64,000 nt of DNA from Pyrrhoderma lamaoense (GCA_002794735.1 NBAZ01000003.1:930001-994000), one strand, 5' to 3'; shown: positions 10,842-22,550, counted from the first letter of the stretch. A program made the numbers and translations. The notes: generated by a model not told the origin, from the letters alone.

Positions 10842-12766
10842 CTATGCATAATCCCATTTTGCGCCATTGTTATCAACGACTCTGGCATTAGAAACTCCTT
10901 CAAGAATATCTACACCGACAGTGCGAAGTGCGTCAACACACCATTTAGGGTATATAGCGTCTATCTGTTCCTCAATGACTTCGTTAGTATCTAATCCGGG
11001 ACCCCTCTTGTTCTTTTTAGTATGCCTATCCTTGTTCGAATCAGCACTGTAGTAGGTTCGGAAGAAAGATCTAAGAAAATCAGGGAATCTTCCGGCTACA
11101 ATTGCATCTCGAGCACGGCCCATTAACGATGCTTGGAAAACAATATTATGCTGAGTCACCGCTTCACAATACATAACATGTATATTAGTCGTTTCTAAGT
11201 AGCAATATTCAATATATAGCTTACCATGTGCTGCAACAGTTTCCTGCTCAACGATATGGTGAAGAAAAGCTCGAGAGACACCCTTTGAACAGGTGGGACA
11301 AGGACAATTCTTGTCTATTGGCGAAGGGTCATTTGCATGCTTTGCGAGTCCTGATATGTAGCTGCATGCTTAGAATGGCATTAAAGGAAAATAACGACGG
11401 AAAAGAATTACGAAGATTCAATGGCCCATGATAAGTCAAAGCAACACCGAAACGTGCAGTGCGTGTTGGAAAGACACAATCAGCCTGATATTCTCGAGAA
11501 AAGTAAGCCTACGATATCTAAAATATGTTAATGAGAATGAACTGGACAAACCATATCGACACCTAGAGCGACGCAGACCAGAAGGTCTTTACAATGTTTA
11601 ATCAGGACATAAAGCCAGATGTATCAAGAAGACCAAGTTACCTTCAGCGAAGCCTACTCCCATACAATATCGAGGTTCTAGATATAATGAACGTCGTCGC
11701 TTATGCAGATATAAAAAGTCGCATGTAGCTTACTATCAGTAGGTAGCTTGTCCGTACATTGATTTACCCTAAGGAAAGATCAGAAGGAAGTAACTGGAAA
11801 CACAGGTGACGAATACTTCACACTCTCCAAAAGTCATCTGAGCTCTATGAGAATCATAGTCTAAGGGGAAAGAAAGGAGATAGAACACAAGTACCTTTCG
11901 CTTCACCTCCACTAAGCCCACCGACAGCATATCCGGGCACATGCTCACGTCGTTTTATCATCTCATCGAGACAAAGATCTCGTAAGCGAGAGTCAAGGCC
12001 ACCCTGAATGATGGCAAAGAGATTTTGTCTATCACTTTTCCCACTCTTCTCGTGGTATGCTATGCATCGGTCTAACCAACGGACAGATCTCCACATCGCT
12101 TCCTCCACACGAGGTCCCGTAAGCAACGAAGGTACTAAATCACTAGGAAATCAGGGTTTTGCAGGTTCGTCACAATAAATTGATCTGAGATACGGCATAC
12201 CAACATCATCCAATTGCATCATGATATCCGCGCCTATTGAATGCTGTATCGCCATACTTTCCTCAGGCTACCAAATCACATCATTATTCTTTGTAATAAG
12301 GTTGAAATTGGCAAACTCGACACACAGTCAACATAGTCGGTTCTCCTGTGAAAGGACTGGCGAATAAGGCACCTTCTTCAGTGATCTTAGTAAATTGACT
12401 AAGTGATACAAGTTGGAATCCGCCGCTATCCGTCAATAAATTCCGTTTCCATCCTTGAAAACGATGTGCACCTCCCGCAGCATCCAAAATCTTTATACCT
12501 GGCCGTAAGTTAAGATGATAGGTGTTATTAAGAATTAAGGTGACTCCAAGCGCTTCCATTTGCTGTGGAGTGAGACCCTTAATTGCGGCTTGAGTTGCAA
12601 CTGGCATGAATGTAGGTAGCATCGTTACACCGTCTTTGAAACAGTGCCGTTAGACTTATAATGATCTCCTCATCCTGAGCATGCATATGTATGACGCACG
12701 AGAAAGAGTCATCTTGCAGACCCGAGCTTTTGTTGTATGACATTTTGCTACTACTTCGAATTGCAT
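10842..12766 (-). CDS. QTRT1: Queuine tRNA-ribosyltransferase, catalytic subunit
   Basis: Eukaryotic tRNA-guanine transglycosylase, which swaps G34 for queuine in GUN-anticodon tRNAs. The start [16 protein letters not shown] is spliced (GTGCGT donor, CAAAG acceptor) to [18 protein letters not shown]. Key motifs are [20 protein letters not shown] with the catalytic Asp, [20 protein letters not shown] and [10 protein letters not shown]. Next come the nucleophile-Asp region ending [17 protein letters not shown], and the zinc site (NCPCPTC, then H in TQHNIVFQ). The C-terminus ends KWDYA. Exons follow one another in frame. The eukaryotic enzyme needs a second subunit, QTRT2, not seen here. Many yeasts lack it, so its presence reflects queuine salvage in this fungus. 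Confidence 0.93.
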
Positions 12767-13099
12767 CTCAATTTAGTAGATAAAGTCCCAGTGAAAGTTT
12801 GAGTTACTTGCTACTACAAATTTGTCACTTTTGTTCCGGGCCGGCTGATTGGCCGGGTAAACTATGTAAATGATATTTTTGTCCGGGACGGATGATTTCT
12901 GTATTTCTTTTTTTCACTTGCACCCTACATATTACCAGAGGCTCCTTCGTCTTATACACACTCAGTGTAGCTGATGGACGCTTGTCGGAGACCTCATCCG
13001 AGTGCGAACAACAATATGTCACCGTGTGAAGGTTCTGAAACTGCTTTACTATCCAATAGACGAGATATACTCAAGACCTTAACTTTGGAACTTTTTACA
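12767..13099. other. Intergenic, upstream of the transglycosylase gene
   Basis: Promoter side of the transglycosylase gene. It contains a short GC-rich interrupted repeat near 12834-12860. I see no gene. Confidence 0.35.
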
Positions 13100-13658
13100 T
13101 TGTCATCCAGGATTTCGGTTGGAATTCTGGCGTGAAGTATCCCGGAGTCCAGATTCTTCATAGCTCAACGCACATGTGTTCCTCTCAGGAATTGCTACCC
13201 ATACTAATGTTGTATCTCCGTTCTCAAGACTTATCCTCGAAGAATGCTTCGCGTGAACTCTCATAATTATGGTAGGATAATACCAGCCAATCCGCGTACT
13301 GCTGTTCAAACACTGTAGTGTAATTTTTTACACGCCCGCTTTGATGTACGGTCCCTTTCAGGCTCCGATCTTCATATTGGTTGCGCCCACAGACTGCATT
13401 AGCCTGTTTTTGGTCAACTCTAAGTACTGGATGTAGAAATTGATGCGATAGGATGCATACATAACGCAAAAAAAACATGTCGCTCACAAGCTGTGTTTTC
13501 CCATGTATGCAACTATGCTCCCGTGAGACACGTATCAATCGCATTGTGTGTGTATGTTCCTGAGAGCTATAGTATAAGTTGGAGCTACCAAAGCTCAATA
13601 ACCCCGAAACACTCTTAGCCATACGAGACCACCTCTTTCGCTGTAGTTCCATCCTCAC
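13100..13658 (-). pseudogene. Unrecognised ORF with a frame break (possible pseudogene)
   Basis: An open frame from 13658 reads MRMELQRKRWSRMAKSVSG and later YADWLVLSYHNYESSREAFF, ending EDKS at a stop near 13224. One base out of register, a second frame continues at once as ENGDTTLVWVAIPERNTCAL then SYEESGLRDTS to a stop near 13103. Both parts have protein-like composition, and the two frames join within AAGTCTTGAGAAC (about 13220-13232), where removing one base would fuse them. I recognise no domain. It is head-to-head with the DUF6593 gene 12 bp away, so it may also be promoter sequence open by chance. Treat as low confidence. Confidence 0.3.
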
Positions 13659-13669
13659 CTCAATTAACT

Positions 13670-14428
13670 ATGCCACCGCCAAAGAAAGTTGAACCGCCTC
13701 ACAAGATGGTGCTCAGCACTAATTCGCTGCGTAACACTACAATCGCGGTTGATAATGATGCTCTATACTACGAAATTGTCACGCGTTTCTGGCACCCTCA
13801 TCTCACAAAGATCAAAAAACTTGATGTCGACACTCAAGAAATGGTGACTATTGCAGAACTTGAGAGAGAACCTGGACGAGAGCCCCGGCTTCGTTTCGGT
13901 GATGAAAATGCAGAATGGATAAATGCCAAGGAGTGGCTTCATAACACACCACAGAAAGTGTGAGTGGTGATTAAATCTATTATCCCAGTTGGGAAAGAAA
14001 AACTGAGAAGTGTTATCAAAGCAGGGGAGGTACGTTTAGAGCTCCTACTGGTATAGCATACCGCTGGAAGACCCATAAAAGACAGCTTCAGGTATACATC
14101 GATGTCTATCTGGTCCACTAAGAATCTATACTGAATAGATAATGTTAGATGATATTGGCTGATAGTGAGAATAAGGAGCCTCTTGTGGTCCGTCACAAGC
14201 ACAAACGGCACTTTTTCATACTTCGTATGTCCAGGCATGCATACCTTGAGATCAAGCCTGAGGTTGTAGAATCCTTGGACGCTCTTATAAGTATGTAACG
14301 CGCTCTAACAGAGTTATTACCTATCTAACAGTACATAACTCTATCTTTCTTCCGCAGTGAGCTATCTTCTCGTCGAGCGAAGACGACGAGATTCACGACC
14401 GCGGATTGAGTTCAAGATTTCTGACTAA
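13670..14428 (+). CDS. DUF6593-type basidiomycete protein
   Basis: Small intracellular protein that fits the DUF6593 family of agaricomycetes. It has a predicted beta-rich body and no signal peptide. Exon 1 encodes MPPPKKVEPPHKMVLSTNS, IAVDNDALYYEIVTRFW and the WINAKEWLHNTPQK end. A GTGAGT donor joins to GGTFRAPTGIAYRWKTHKR, the WK segment seen in this family. The third exon encodes ILADSENKEPLVVRHKHKR, FFILRM and LEIKPEVVESLDALI. The last exon gives MSYLLVERRRRDSRPRIEFK. All three introns keep the frame. The biochemical function of the family is unknown. The family assignment rests on pattern, not on a profile search. Confidence 0.75.
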
Positions 14429-15052
14429 CGATGGGAAAGTACCTATTAGTTCATCTACTTGGAAAGGAAAAGTCCCTCCATACCAGTGCTTTTTATCTGA
14501 TAATAGCCTCTCATTTCGGTTCTTTTTCCCTTCGGACATTATGGAGAAGACACGTCTCGGCAGCGAAACTATCTATACTCACGCACTCCCACTCGGAGTT
14601 CCTTTATCTAGCATTCTCTCTCCTGAATATTCATCGCATTATTGACATTCTTTAATCAGTTTTCCTTTCCTTGGTCTTCTTATTCGATAGTTATCTCGTT
14701 ACATATCTTCTTATTTCAAGTTGACCCTATATTCATATACAAATGTATGAAATGTGATAACCCACAACGTTGACGCATTTTTGTGTTTAGAGCGGTTGAT
14801 GTTAGATGTGTCTCGCCGTCACACGAGTGAGAGAAATGTATATAATTGTTGTATACGTGTATCTTCCATTAATTATGTGTTTTCTCACCATAAAAGATTT
14901 CTACTAAGCTGAGAATAGTCTGAAGAACGAACTTCATGACTTCTATATCAGGTATGTTGCATATCCTGTTCTGTCTTTATATTTTTTATTGATTTTTTTA
15001 ATGATAAGGTTAGGGTTAGGACTACCTAGGGGCCAAAAAAAAAAAAAAGGAA
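14429..15052. other. Intergenic between DUF6593 gene and U1 snRNA gene
   Basis: No coding signal. Short plus-strand ORFs just after the DUF6593 stop are other-frame continuations. Includes the A14 run at 15035-15048 (T14 in the U1 sense) and a short telomere-like repeat at 15009-15020. Confidence 0.4.
15009..15020 (+). repeat. Interstitial telomere-like repeat
   Basis: GTTAGGGTTAGG, two units of the fungal telomeric hexamer TTAGGG, about 35 bp beyond the inferred 3' end of the U1 gene. Too short to prove a telomeric origin. Confidence 0.4.
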
Positions 15053-15229
15053 TGAGCCCACCCAGCCCGAGGGCCGAAGTGGGACAGGAAAATATTAAGA
15101 CAGTGCATGCAGCGCGAAGCCACATACAAACGACAGGCCCCCTCTGAGGACAGGGTCGCCGTGCTATGGAAGGTTCCCATCGCCCACACTCCCAAGACCT
15201 GAAGGGGAGTGCGCCGTCAAGGTAAGTAT
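15053..15229 (-). ncRNA. U1 spliceosomal snRNA (probable)
   Basis: On the minus strand this region begins ATACTTACCTTG, the U1 5' end that pairs with 5' splice sites (same first 11 bases as yeast U1). A TATA element (TATATAAG) lies 28-34 bp upstream. The body is GC-rich and non-coding. GACGG (15214-15218) can pair with CTGTC (15099-15103) as helix H, next to a Sm-like site AATATTTTCC (15087-15096). Stem-loop I pairs CACTCCC with GGGAGTG (15187-15193/15205-15211). A terminal hairpin (CCCAC/GTGGG plus inner pairs) spans 15057-15083, followed by T14. The stem-loop I loop does not match the usual U1-70K site, so confidence is not complete. The overlapping minus-strand ORF is spurious. Confidence 0.75.
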
Positions 15230-15256
15230 GAGGATTCCAAATGTACCAGCACTTGC

Positions 15257-15263
15257 TTATATA
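15257..15263 (-). promoter_or_regulatory. TATA element of the U1 snRNA gene
   Basis: TATATAA on the minus strand, 28-34 bp upstream of the inferred U1 5' end, inside a GC-rich flank. The spacing fits a TATA-dependent small RNA promoter. Confidence 0.55.
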
Positions 15264-15523
15264 CGCGCTCACTGCGCGCACGGACCATGTATTATTTTGG
15301 ACTATTACATAATTATATTATCTCACTTTCTTAGCAATCTGATCAAGATTGGTATATCACTATGACCACCGTCCAGCCTTACTATAGTAATACTGATCTT
15401 GATTAATTGCATGATGCAAACAACAGGATGTTGATAAAAAATTATATATCAATGTTCATTGCTTATAGAATTATGATAATATAAATTACATCAATACATT
15501 AAAAATACCTGTTTCAGTCTCAA

Positions 15524-17406
15524 TCATCTCTGGCCTGTCCTTCGGTCATCAAGTTCGATCCAAGAATCCTCTGGTCGAAGTATTTCTCTACTTTCTATAT
15601 CTTCATACACAATATACCCATAGTCAGCTCCCAGATCTGTGTCACACGTCTCGGACGACATAGCCGGGGCTGAGGGTGTTGTGGAACCAATTAACTCTGA
15701 GAATTCGAAACCTTCAGCATCTCTTCTCAATCTCGTTTCTGACTTTCTACTCATATCGCGCCCTCTGATGAGATCGTTAAAACCATTGGCTTGATGAAGC
15801 TCCTCACCAATGTTAACGGATCCAGAGCTCTGCGTACGTGCAACACTCAAGCTTTGTCGATGTTTTCGTATTTGTAGCCCAGAGACATCTCTTATATCTT
15901 TGCTACCAGCGCTCAAACTACTACGAGTGCGAATATGCGGAGAGTCGATAAAGGCTTTATGGATGTTAATGAGCGAGCGGTTAAGAATGGTCGTTGTCGC
16001 CGCCCAAACAAAACTATCAACATAAAGTAACGGAAATCAGAATATCTTCTCTTTAAATGTGCAAAGTGAATAAAATAATGCATACAAAACACAACTCATA
16101 GTGAGAGTGGGCTAAACAAGTTTTTGAATTAGAAAGATCCGGAGATTATCAAGTTCAAGCAATAAGCTTACCCTGGCAATGATTGAGATGACGAGATTGA
16201 CAGTTCTTAGAGCTAAATGATGAGTTGTATAGGCAACTTCTTCATGTCCTCAGTTTGAAAACTCCCACTTACTTGTCAAGCTCTATCGAGATAAAATTGA
16301 TGATCAATCTTCATCTTGTTTACCAAATAAAGGAAATAAACTTACACCAAAAAATAAGATTCCATCTCGTAAAAGGATTTTCCTCAGTGATGTTTCCCGA
16401 CCGCGGGGACGGGATGCTGCATTTATAATGACAAATGAGAGTACCATAACTTCAAAACACATCTGAAACAAGAATGTATCATAGGAAGTAGATAAAGGTA
16501 ATGATATATTACATACTGATGACGCCCAAACGTATGGTAATTCCTTTGCTTTCATAACCGATGCACAACTGTGAACATATGATATATACTGAAAGCCAGC
16601 TGTAAAGATTAAGCAGTTCGGATTTATGTTCAACAACGATGATACAAGTTACAAAACGAGGAAAAGGGGGAGTCAGCACTTACGAAAAGTTCGGTAAATT
16701 ATGACTACCATAAACGCAAGTGTCGAGAAGAATGATAGCAAGAATCCAGATCCCATGATAAGCGCGACCTTCTATAATCAGATGTGGTGTTTCAGTTAGA
16801 AAGATGAGAGTTTAATCACTGAAATTACGCACAGGATTTCTATCCCATAACGTTATCACCCGCAGAATGACGAGAACATTTCCAGATGCTACAGATAAAA
16901 CTCCAAGAATGAATGCAGTAGTTATGACGCCTTTGCAAGTCTGTAATAGCACATTCAACAATTAAAAAATTCAAACGCATAGAATCATGTATACTCACAG
17001 CACTAGATATTAGTGTACTGTCATAATGGTTCAAGACTAATCGGATTGTAATTAGAAAAAAACGATATTAGCATATGAAAACGACAGACGTACAACCAGC
17101 AATGCAAGTCTGAGTAATGGCAACTCCATAACGATTAACCAGGAAGAGTTTTTTGGCGAAAGAAGGACGGGCACTCCAAATTATTTGTACTTCATCGTCT
17201 AATGTTAACAAGTGGTCGTATAGCATACATACAAGGCCGATAGCTAGTAGACGCAATCTCCAGTTAGACTTTCGACAGGGGATCAAAGAAGCCAAAAAAA
17301 ACATCATACCGCTGATATAACGCGTTAAATTTGCATCATGAATACCCTGCTTGAGTGACTCTAATAAAGCTTCCACTTCCGATTCCGTACTGAGTACGAC
17401 AGACAT
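15524..17406 (-). CDS. DUF6533 multi-span membrane protein, copy 1
   Basis: Member of a large mushroom-specific family of about seven-span membrane proteins of unknown function. The N-terminal helix LLESLKQGIHDANLTRYIS is spliced to AIGLVCMLYDHLLTLDDE, then VQIIWSARPSFAKKLFLVNR. This is the DUF6533 signature (YDxxLTLDDEVxxIW...KxLFLxNRY). Later exons give hydrophobic segments including GVITTAFILGVLSVASGN, VLVILRVITLWDRNP, IMGSGFLLSFFSTLAFMVV and MCFEVMVLSFVIINAASR. The segment WAATTTILNRSLINIHKAF precedes a hydrophilic cytosolic tail ending DDRRTGQR. Copy 2 at 25588-27139 matches it segment by segment. A receptor-like role has been guessed for the family but is unproven. Confidence 0.82.
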
Positions 17407-19124
17407 GAGTTATCCTATTTTTACAACAGACACCAACTATGATACAAAGACTTGATGAGAAACTCCAGGAGGGGGAGGGTGAACAAAGATGTTCCTTCAA
17501 GCAAGTGTTATCTGAGAGAAACAAGACGCTATAAAAAGGATATATAACGAGATAATATCCTTATTAATATTGCCATATCATCTCAACAATCCTAGATCGA
17601 GCACAGACTTACGGGATTCTTAGGTAGACATAAACTAATCGTGCACAGCAGTCATTCAGAGACAATGTTTGAATATACAGAGAGTGTAGATTAGATGGAA
17701 GTTAAGAGGGAGAGGTTCGGTGACGAATGTCGGCCGGCTAGTTTTGTGGTCCCTTTTGTGATCTGCTATGCGACCGGAGAAAAATAAGCAAGAAACAGTA
17801 TGGTGCAGGTAAGAAGAAAAAAGCAGAAGACACTAATAATAAGCTCAGGGGAAATTAATAAGAACAAGTATTTTGCTCTGCACCCAGTCCAGTGAAATCT
17901 CAGATGCGGAATATAACGCTTGTTTAACTTTCGATTTCGAAGACGAAGAAGGAGGAAGGAAAACACTAAATTTGATAAGAGTTGTTACTGAATACATGGC
18001 AATCAACGGCCATCACGGCGAGGTTAATAGTGCAGCCGACATTTCCTCCCGATCATCTTTTTCCAAGTTTATGTTTCCGATTCATAAACCTCACTACTCG
18101 AACTATAGATCTGCTGAGTAAAGTCCCAAAACTCAGTTGTATAAGATACAGTAGCTTCATAATCCCAGTATAATACGTACTTTGATAGCCTCTGGAAGTG
18201 GATTAATCAATCAAAAACCTGAGGGGACAATAACTCCCGACAGATCTTGAATGATACCAAGTGGAGATCTACAAGAAAATACACGTGCGGCACAAACGGA
18301 TCCTGGTCCGCAAAACGGAAATTTTTCCACCTCTTAAAGTAAGTTGCCTGCTTATCATTTGTCTATTCTCTTCTACCCACTAGATCCATCCAACCGTCCT
18401 TCGTGTTCCTAGCTCTACTGGCAACATCTCACTTCTTGAACATTTCTTCAATGCTAACAACCTCTTGTAATCGTATGACCAGAACTCGACACCCGTCCTC
18501 AACTGTGCAGATTCATGCGAGAGCACTTTTGTCTCAGCTCGGAACTTTCAACATCCGAAACTAAAGTAAACAGTCCGTCCGATCAGGGAAGTAATAATAC
18601 CATAAACTGCTTCCCGAGGAGGGGTAAAGGAATCTTGAATACAACTGAGTCAGTAATTGCCGATGGGTTCTACATTGAGGCTAGATACTTGGCATCGATG
18701 AATTGACCAAGTCAACAAAGTGCATGTACTACTAACCAAGTAACTACAGGGTCTTTCCCTCAGTGATTTCTCTTTTAAATATGATATCCTATATGATGCT
18801 CAAGTCAAATTCATAAGTATAATTCTTTGCATCAGGCGGTTCTCAACCATATTTTGTTCTGATATAAGCTATCAAAGCAACGGTTTAGTTTCCGAAGTCG
18901 CATTCAAATATCACTCATTCTGCAGACTACAGAAGCAGTCTACCAGAAGAATTATGCGGTTAAGCGCATATAAAACTAGCAACGCTCAAGTATATCCTTC
19001 CTAAAATTGACTTGGAGAACATGTATTTTTGGCCTTGGATACCTGTACATGAAGCTGATACTACTTATATCAGCATTTCCCTTCCCATAGCAAGAAAAAA
19101 GTCCATAAGATTGCAACCATTCAA
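17407..19124. other. 1.7 kb without a supported gene
   Basis: Upstream region of the first DUF6533 gene. Plus-strand stretches look faintly coding: 17873-18121 (FDFEDEEGGRKTLNLIRVV) and two candidate exons near 18267-18575 (FPPLK joined to IHPTVLRVPSSTG, later SYDQNSTPVLNC). The last contains an in-frame TAA, and other frames there are equally open, so I did not call a gene. It could hold a decayed gene. Confidence 0.35.
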
Positions 19125-19951
19125 TCACTGCGCTCTTGATTGAGCTTTCTTTTCCAAGTCAGCTGCGTTGTCCTTGACAATCCTGGCTCCCTCGGCCGCT
19201 TTTTGTGCAGCTTCCCGCTTTGCATCCTCACCCTTGCTCTTTCCCCATCCAAGCCAGCTCCACCACGAGCTCTTCGCAGCTTCTACAGTATTTTCGGCGT
19301 ATGCTTCCGCATCATGAATACCTCGCTTGGTAGAATCGACAGCTTTGTCATATGACTGTATGGCAGAATCTTTGTATGCTGACATGCGTTCTTGTACATC
19401 AGCTACAGCAGCATTAGCCTTGTCAGTTGCTCCTTCATAAGTTGACTGAACCCGAGAATGGACTCCGTCAATAGTTGCCCTGCTTGCCTCCTTAATCAAA
19501 GACAATGAGAAAGAATCAGCTTTTCAAAACAGGTCTGATTAATAAGTGGAAGAGACTTACCTTGGCGTCTTCAATCTTCTCTTTTGTCTGAGCGCGCACG
19601 GCATGCTCTAGCTCGCTTGCTTTCCTCTGCACGTCCTCTGCATCTTTCTTGGCCCGTCTCCCAACTGCCTTCTCTTGTGCAAAGTAATAGTATCCTGCCC
19701 CACAAGCTGCGACTGCACCGACTAAAAGAGGAATATTGAATTGCGTAGACTCCTTTTTGGGTTCAGAGCCTGGCGCTGGTGGCGGGGGCGGGGGAGGACC
19801 CGTGACTATCCCACGAGTTGAAGTAAGGCATCCTACATGGGGCTATGAAGAAGATGTTATTCACTTAATGATATAGTCTTAGTAGAGATTGTTCTACTTA
19901 CTTTAAAACCCCTACTCTGCGAATAAAGTCACGTTTAATGATGGTAGTCAT
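19125..19951 (-). CDS. Membrane-anchored amphipathic-helix protein, possibly mitochondrial
   Basis: The N-terminus MTTIIKRDFIRR is basic, amphipathic and acid-poor, like an import signal. It is spliced (GTAGGG donor) to PHVGCLTSTRGIVTG and a P7 stretch. One membrane segment (PLLVGAVAACGAGYYYFA) follows, then a long Lys/Glu/Ala-rich amphipathic region: KKDAEDVQRKASELEHAVRA, YEGATDKANAAVADVQERM, SYDKAVDSTKRGIHDAEAYA. A WWSWLGWGKS patch precedes the helical tail ending KKAQSRAQ. The pattern resembles LEA- or apolipoprotein-like helix repeats and fungal proteins sometimes labelled calcofluor-white hypersensitive. I do not know its function. Mitochondrial inner-membrane location is inference from the N-terminus. 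Confidence 0.7.
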
Positions 19952-20514
19952 AATTGTAGCTGAACGTCCTCCAACCTCCGCTATTCGTGCCCTTCATATA
20001 CTATCCGAAGTATGACATCACCAGCGTCATGGCCTAAATGCACTCAACACCACTTAGTTGCCGGCCCTAAAATCTTAGTGGGATGAAATTACTCAAGTTT
20101 AACATGATGTACAGCTGCATTCACCTTACTAAGTTAATTCTTGTTCCTGCGAAGACGTGCTAATACTGATACAAAGGATGCTCCCAATTTGCATCTACAA
20201 TTACAAATTACAAAGTACGATATTCCTTAGAGATCTTCTAGAGAACCTGGAAATGGCTGGCTCCTTAACAGCGAGAAAGCATATACAGATCGTATAAAAA
20301 GAATGAAAGAGAAGGGGTATATAATTGAGGAAAGGGAAAAAATGCAAATAGTGTACAAACTCATCTCGAAAACAACTTATGAATGGGTTAAGAAGGACTC
20401 GTATTGTTATACAGCATGCAGAAGAAGCAAATTTCAAATTTCTACCTACAAAAGTCCCTAGACGAGGAATTCACAACCAAGTTTCAGAAACATCCTGATT
20501 ACTTATGCATGTCG
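19952..20514. other. Intergenic
   Basis: Promoter side of the preceding gene and 3' side of the kinase gene. The minus-strand ORF at 20201-20437 is hydrophobic by composition and has no splice or motif support. Confidence 0.35.
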
Positions 20515-22550
20515 TTATAGCGGTAAAGCATGCAATTGATCCCGTTTAAACCACCTTGGATCAGCGGGACGTATGCGCACGCTCAAGGCGTAATCTCTGC
20601 ATACCAGATTGAAGCCATGTGTGATTTTTAATTTCTTCGATCGTAGCTCTTCTACTTGGATCGGGTGCAAACAATGTTTAATCAACTCTAAGCAAGTAGA
20701 TGACACGTCTTTTGAGTTTTTCTCATCCAATATTACGCGACCTTCGCGTCTGTCGTCATCTGTGGGGAAGGGAGAGGACCCAGTCCTAAGGAATGAAAGT
20801 AAAATACCGAGTGACCAGACTTCGGCAGGCGCCGCCTGGTAGGGCTCTTTACGCAGTACTTCTGACGGCGCGTAAGCAGCAGTACCATAAAAACGTTCGT
20901 AATAAGGCCTGGGTTTGGTAGGATCTGCTTGAACTACGCTGCCAAAGTCAATTAGCTTTATCTATAAGATTGTAGATAGTCAGGCCCTCTGTGAGTTGAG
21001 ATATGATTGCTATATACCTTTAGATTCTTATCTACAACTATGTTCTCGTCCTTTATATCACAATGGGCGAACCCTGATTTATCCAAGTAATCAACTATGT
21101 CAACGACTTGCGCGAATATGTATTTTGCATCTTCTTCAGACAGTCGTTTGTTTTTGTGCTGTTCAATACACTCGAATAGATCATGCGATGCTCTTCTGGA
21201 TGAAGAAGGTCGATGATTTGATGGCTTAGCGGCACTGGCTTGAGGTTTGTCCTTCGTATCGACTTTTGAAAATTGATTACACATTGATGAACTGGAAGGT
21301 GACCCATTTCTTGCGAGCTGTTTTTCAAGAACATTTCTCACATTCAAAGGTAATTGCTGGTCCTGTGAGATGTTATTCTGGTACTTATACCAGGGGGTCC
21401 CATGTAACTCTTGAACCTAAAAAGAAACCGGTCAAGCTTCACTCACCATAAAAGAGATTCTTAAGTACTTACAAGATAGAAATAGCACTCGTCTTCGTAT
21501 AAGTCAAAGAATTCGACTATACCAGGGTGGTTAAGTTTCGACAAAATCACTGCTTCCTTTGGTACGTCTTTTCCAAACTCATCAATGCCCCATCCAAAAC
21601 GAGGTATCTTAGATTTCGCTATAAATTTCACAGCAACTTCACGGCCGTCATGTCGATTAGTTGCTGCCATCACAAATCCATAGCCTCCTTTTCCTAACTC
21701 CCCGTCAAGGGCATACGTACGTACAAAATCACTTCGCAAGCGATGGTCTGGTGGGAATCTGGGATTATATGAGTAAGCCAATGTTGACGGCAAAAATTCT
21801 GAAGCAAATGAGCGAGCGAATTTAGGTTTCAGTGATGACCCTTCACGAAGCGGAGATCTGACATCTAATGTTCTTTTTCGGTAAGGTTGTGTAGGCATAC
21901 CAGAGGAATATTTTACGTGCTGTAGGGTTAGTCTTTCCGAAGGTCTATGGCTTACATCGGAAGAGACAGATCGGGGTGGAGATACCTTTCGAAGGTGAAT
22001 ACGCAAGTGGCGCGGTTGAAGAGATGATAGCAGCAGGATATAGGTCAAGACTTGAGTCTTCTAAGCTTAGTCGAGTCTCCAAACTACTTGGAGAATCTAG
22101 ATTTGATCCGGAAATAGAAGAAGACGAAACGGAAAATGACGAGAATGTTGAATCCGACGAGGCAGAACAAGTGGCATTTTGGATAAGGGAAACCTCAGAT
22201 AACTGTTGCTTGCTTGGAGTAGAGAATTCTGAAGATGAGTTCCGTGTATCTATGCTCATATCTACAGATTGAGGATATGGATCCACATCCCCTTCTCTAT
22301 CAAAAGTTTGTTCTGAACCACACGCCAGAGCGATTTCGATAAGTTGTCCTGACTCTGAGACAGGCGTATTTATTTGTTCTCCATCATCAGATGAGCTATC
22401 ACCCAGTTCAAGACTCGCAAATGTGTTTATATGTTGCCTCATATCGGTGGCACCAGAGTTAGAATCAGATCGTTGGCTACAGGAAGACGTTGAAATGGAT
22501 GTGTCTGAGCAGTCAGGAAGATGTGTATCGAATGTCATGGGATATCGCAA
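20515..22550 (-). CDS. Ser/Thr protein kinase, PAS-kinase-like catalytic domain
   Basis: The N-terminal third is low-complexity and Ser-rich with no PAS domain that I can see. The kinase domain starts YALDGELGKGGYGFVMAA (glycine loop), then REVAVKFIAK (VAIK lysine) and PKEAVILSKLNHPGIVEFF. An Arg/Ser-rich insert precedes DLFECIEQH. The catalytic loop is GFAHCDIKDENIVVD, so HRD is HCD. The DFG motif is KLIDFGSVVQADP, and the APE region reads FYGTAAYAPSEVL followed by VWSLGILLSF. The C-lobe ends with HPRWFKR-like RIRPADPRWFKRDQ. The CDIKDEN loop is like that of the Psk1/PAS kinase group. The exon junction near 21950-22000 is unresolved: the two frames differ by a shift fitting an odd GTATTC donor or a sequence error. 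The start may be 22550 or the ATG at 22538. Confidence 0.82.

Noticed and set aside
14943..15281. Minus-strand ORF of 112 codons
   Set aside because: It coincides with the U1 snRNA gene and its flank; codons run through the T14 tract and no protein motif is present.
17873..18706. Plus-strand coding-like segments
   Set aside because: Candidate exons give an in-frame stop after NANNLL, other frames are equally open, and no family is recognisable.
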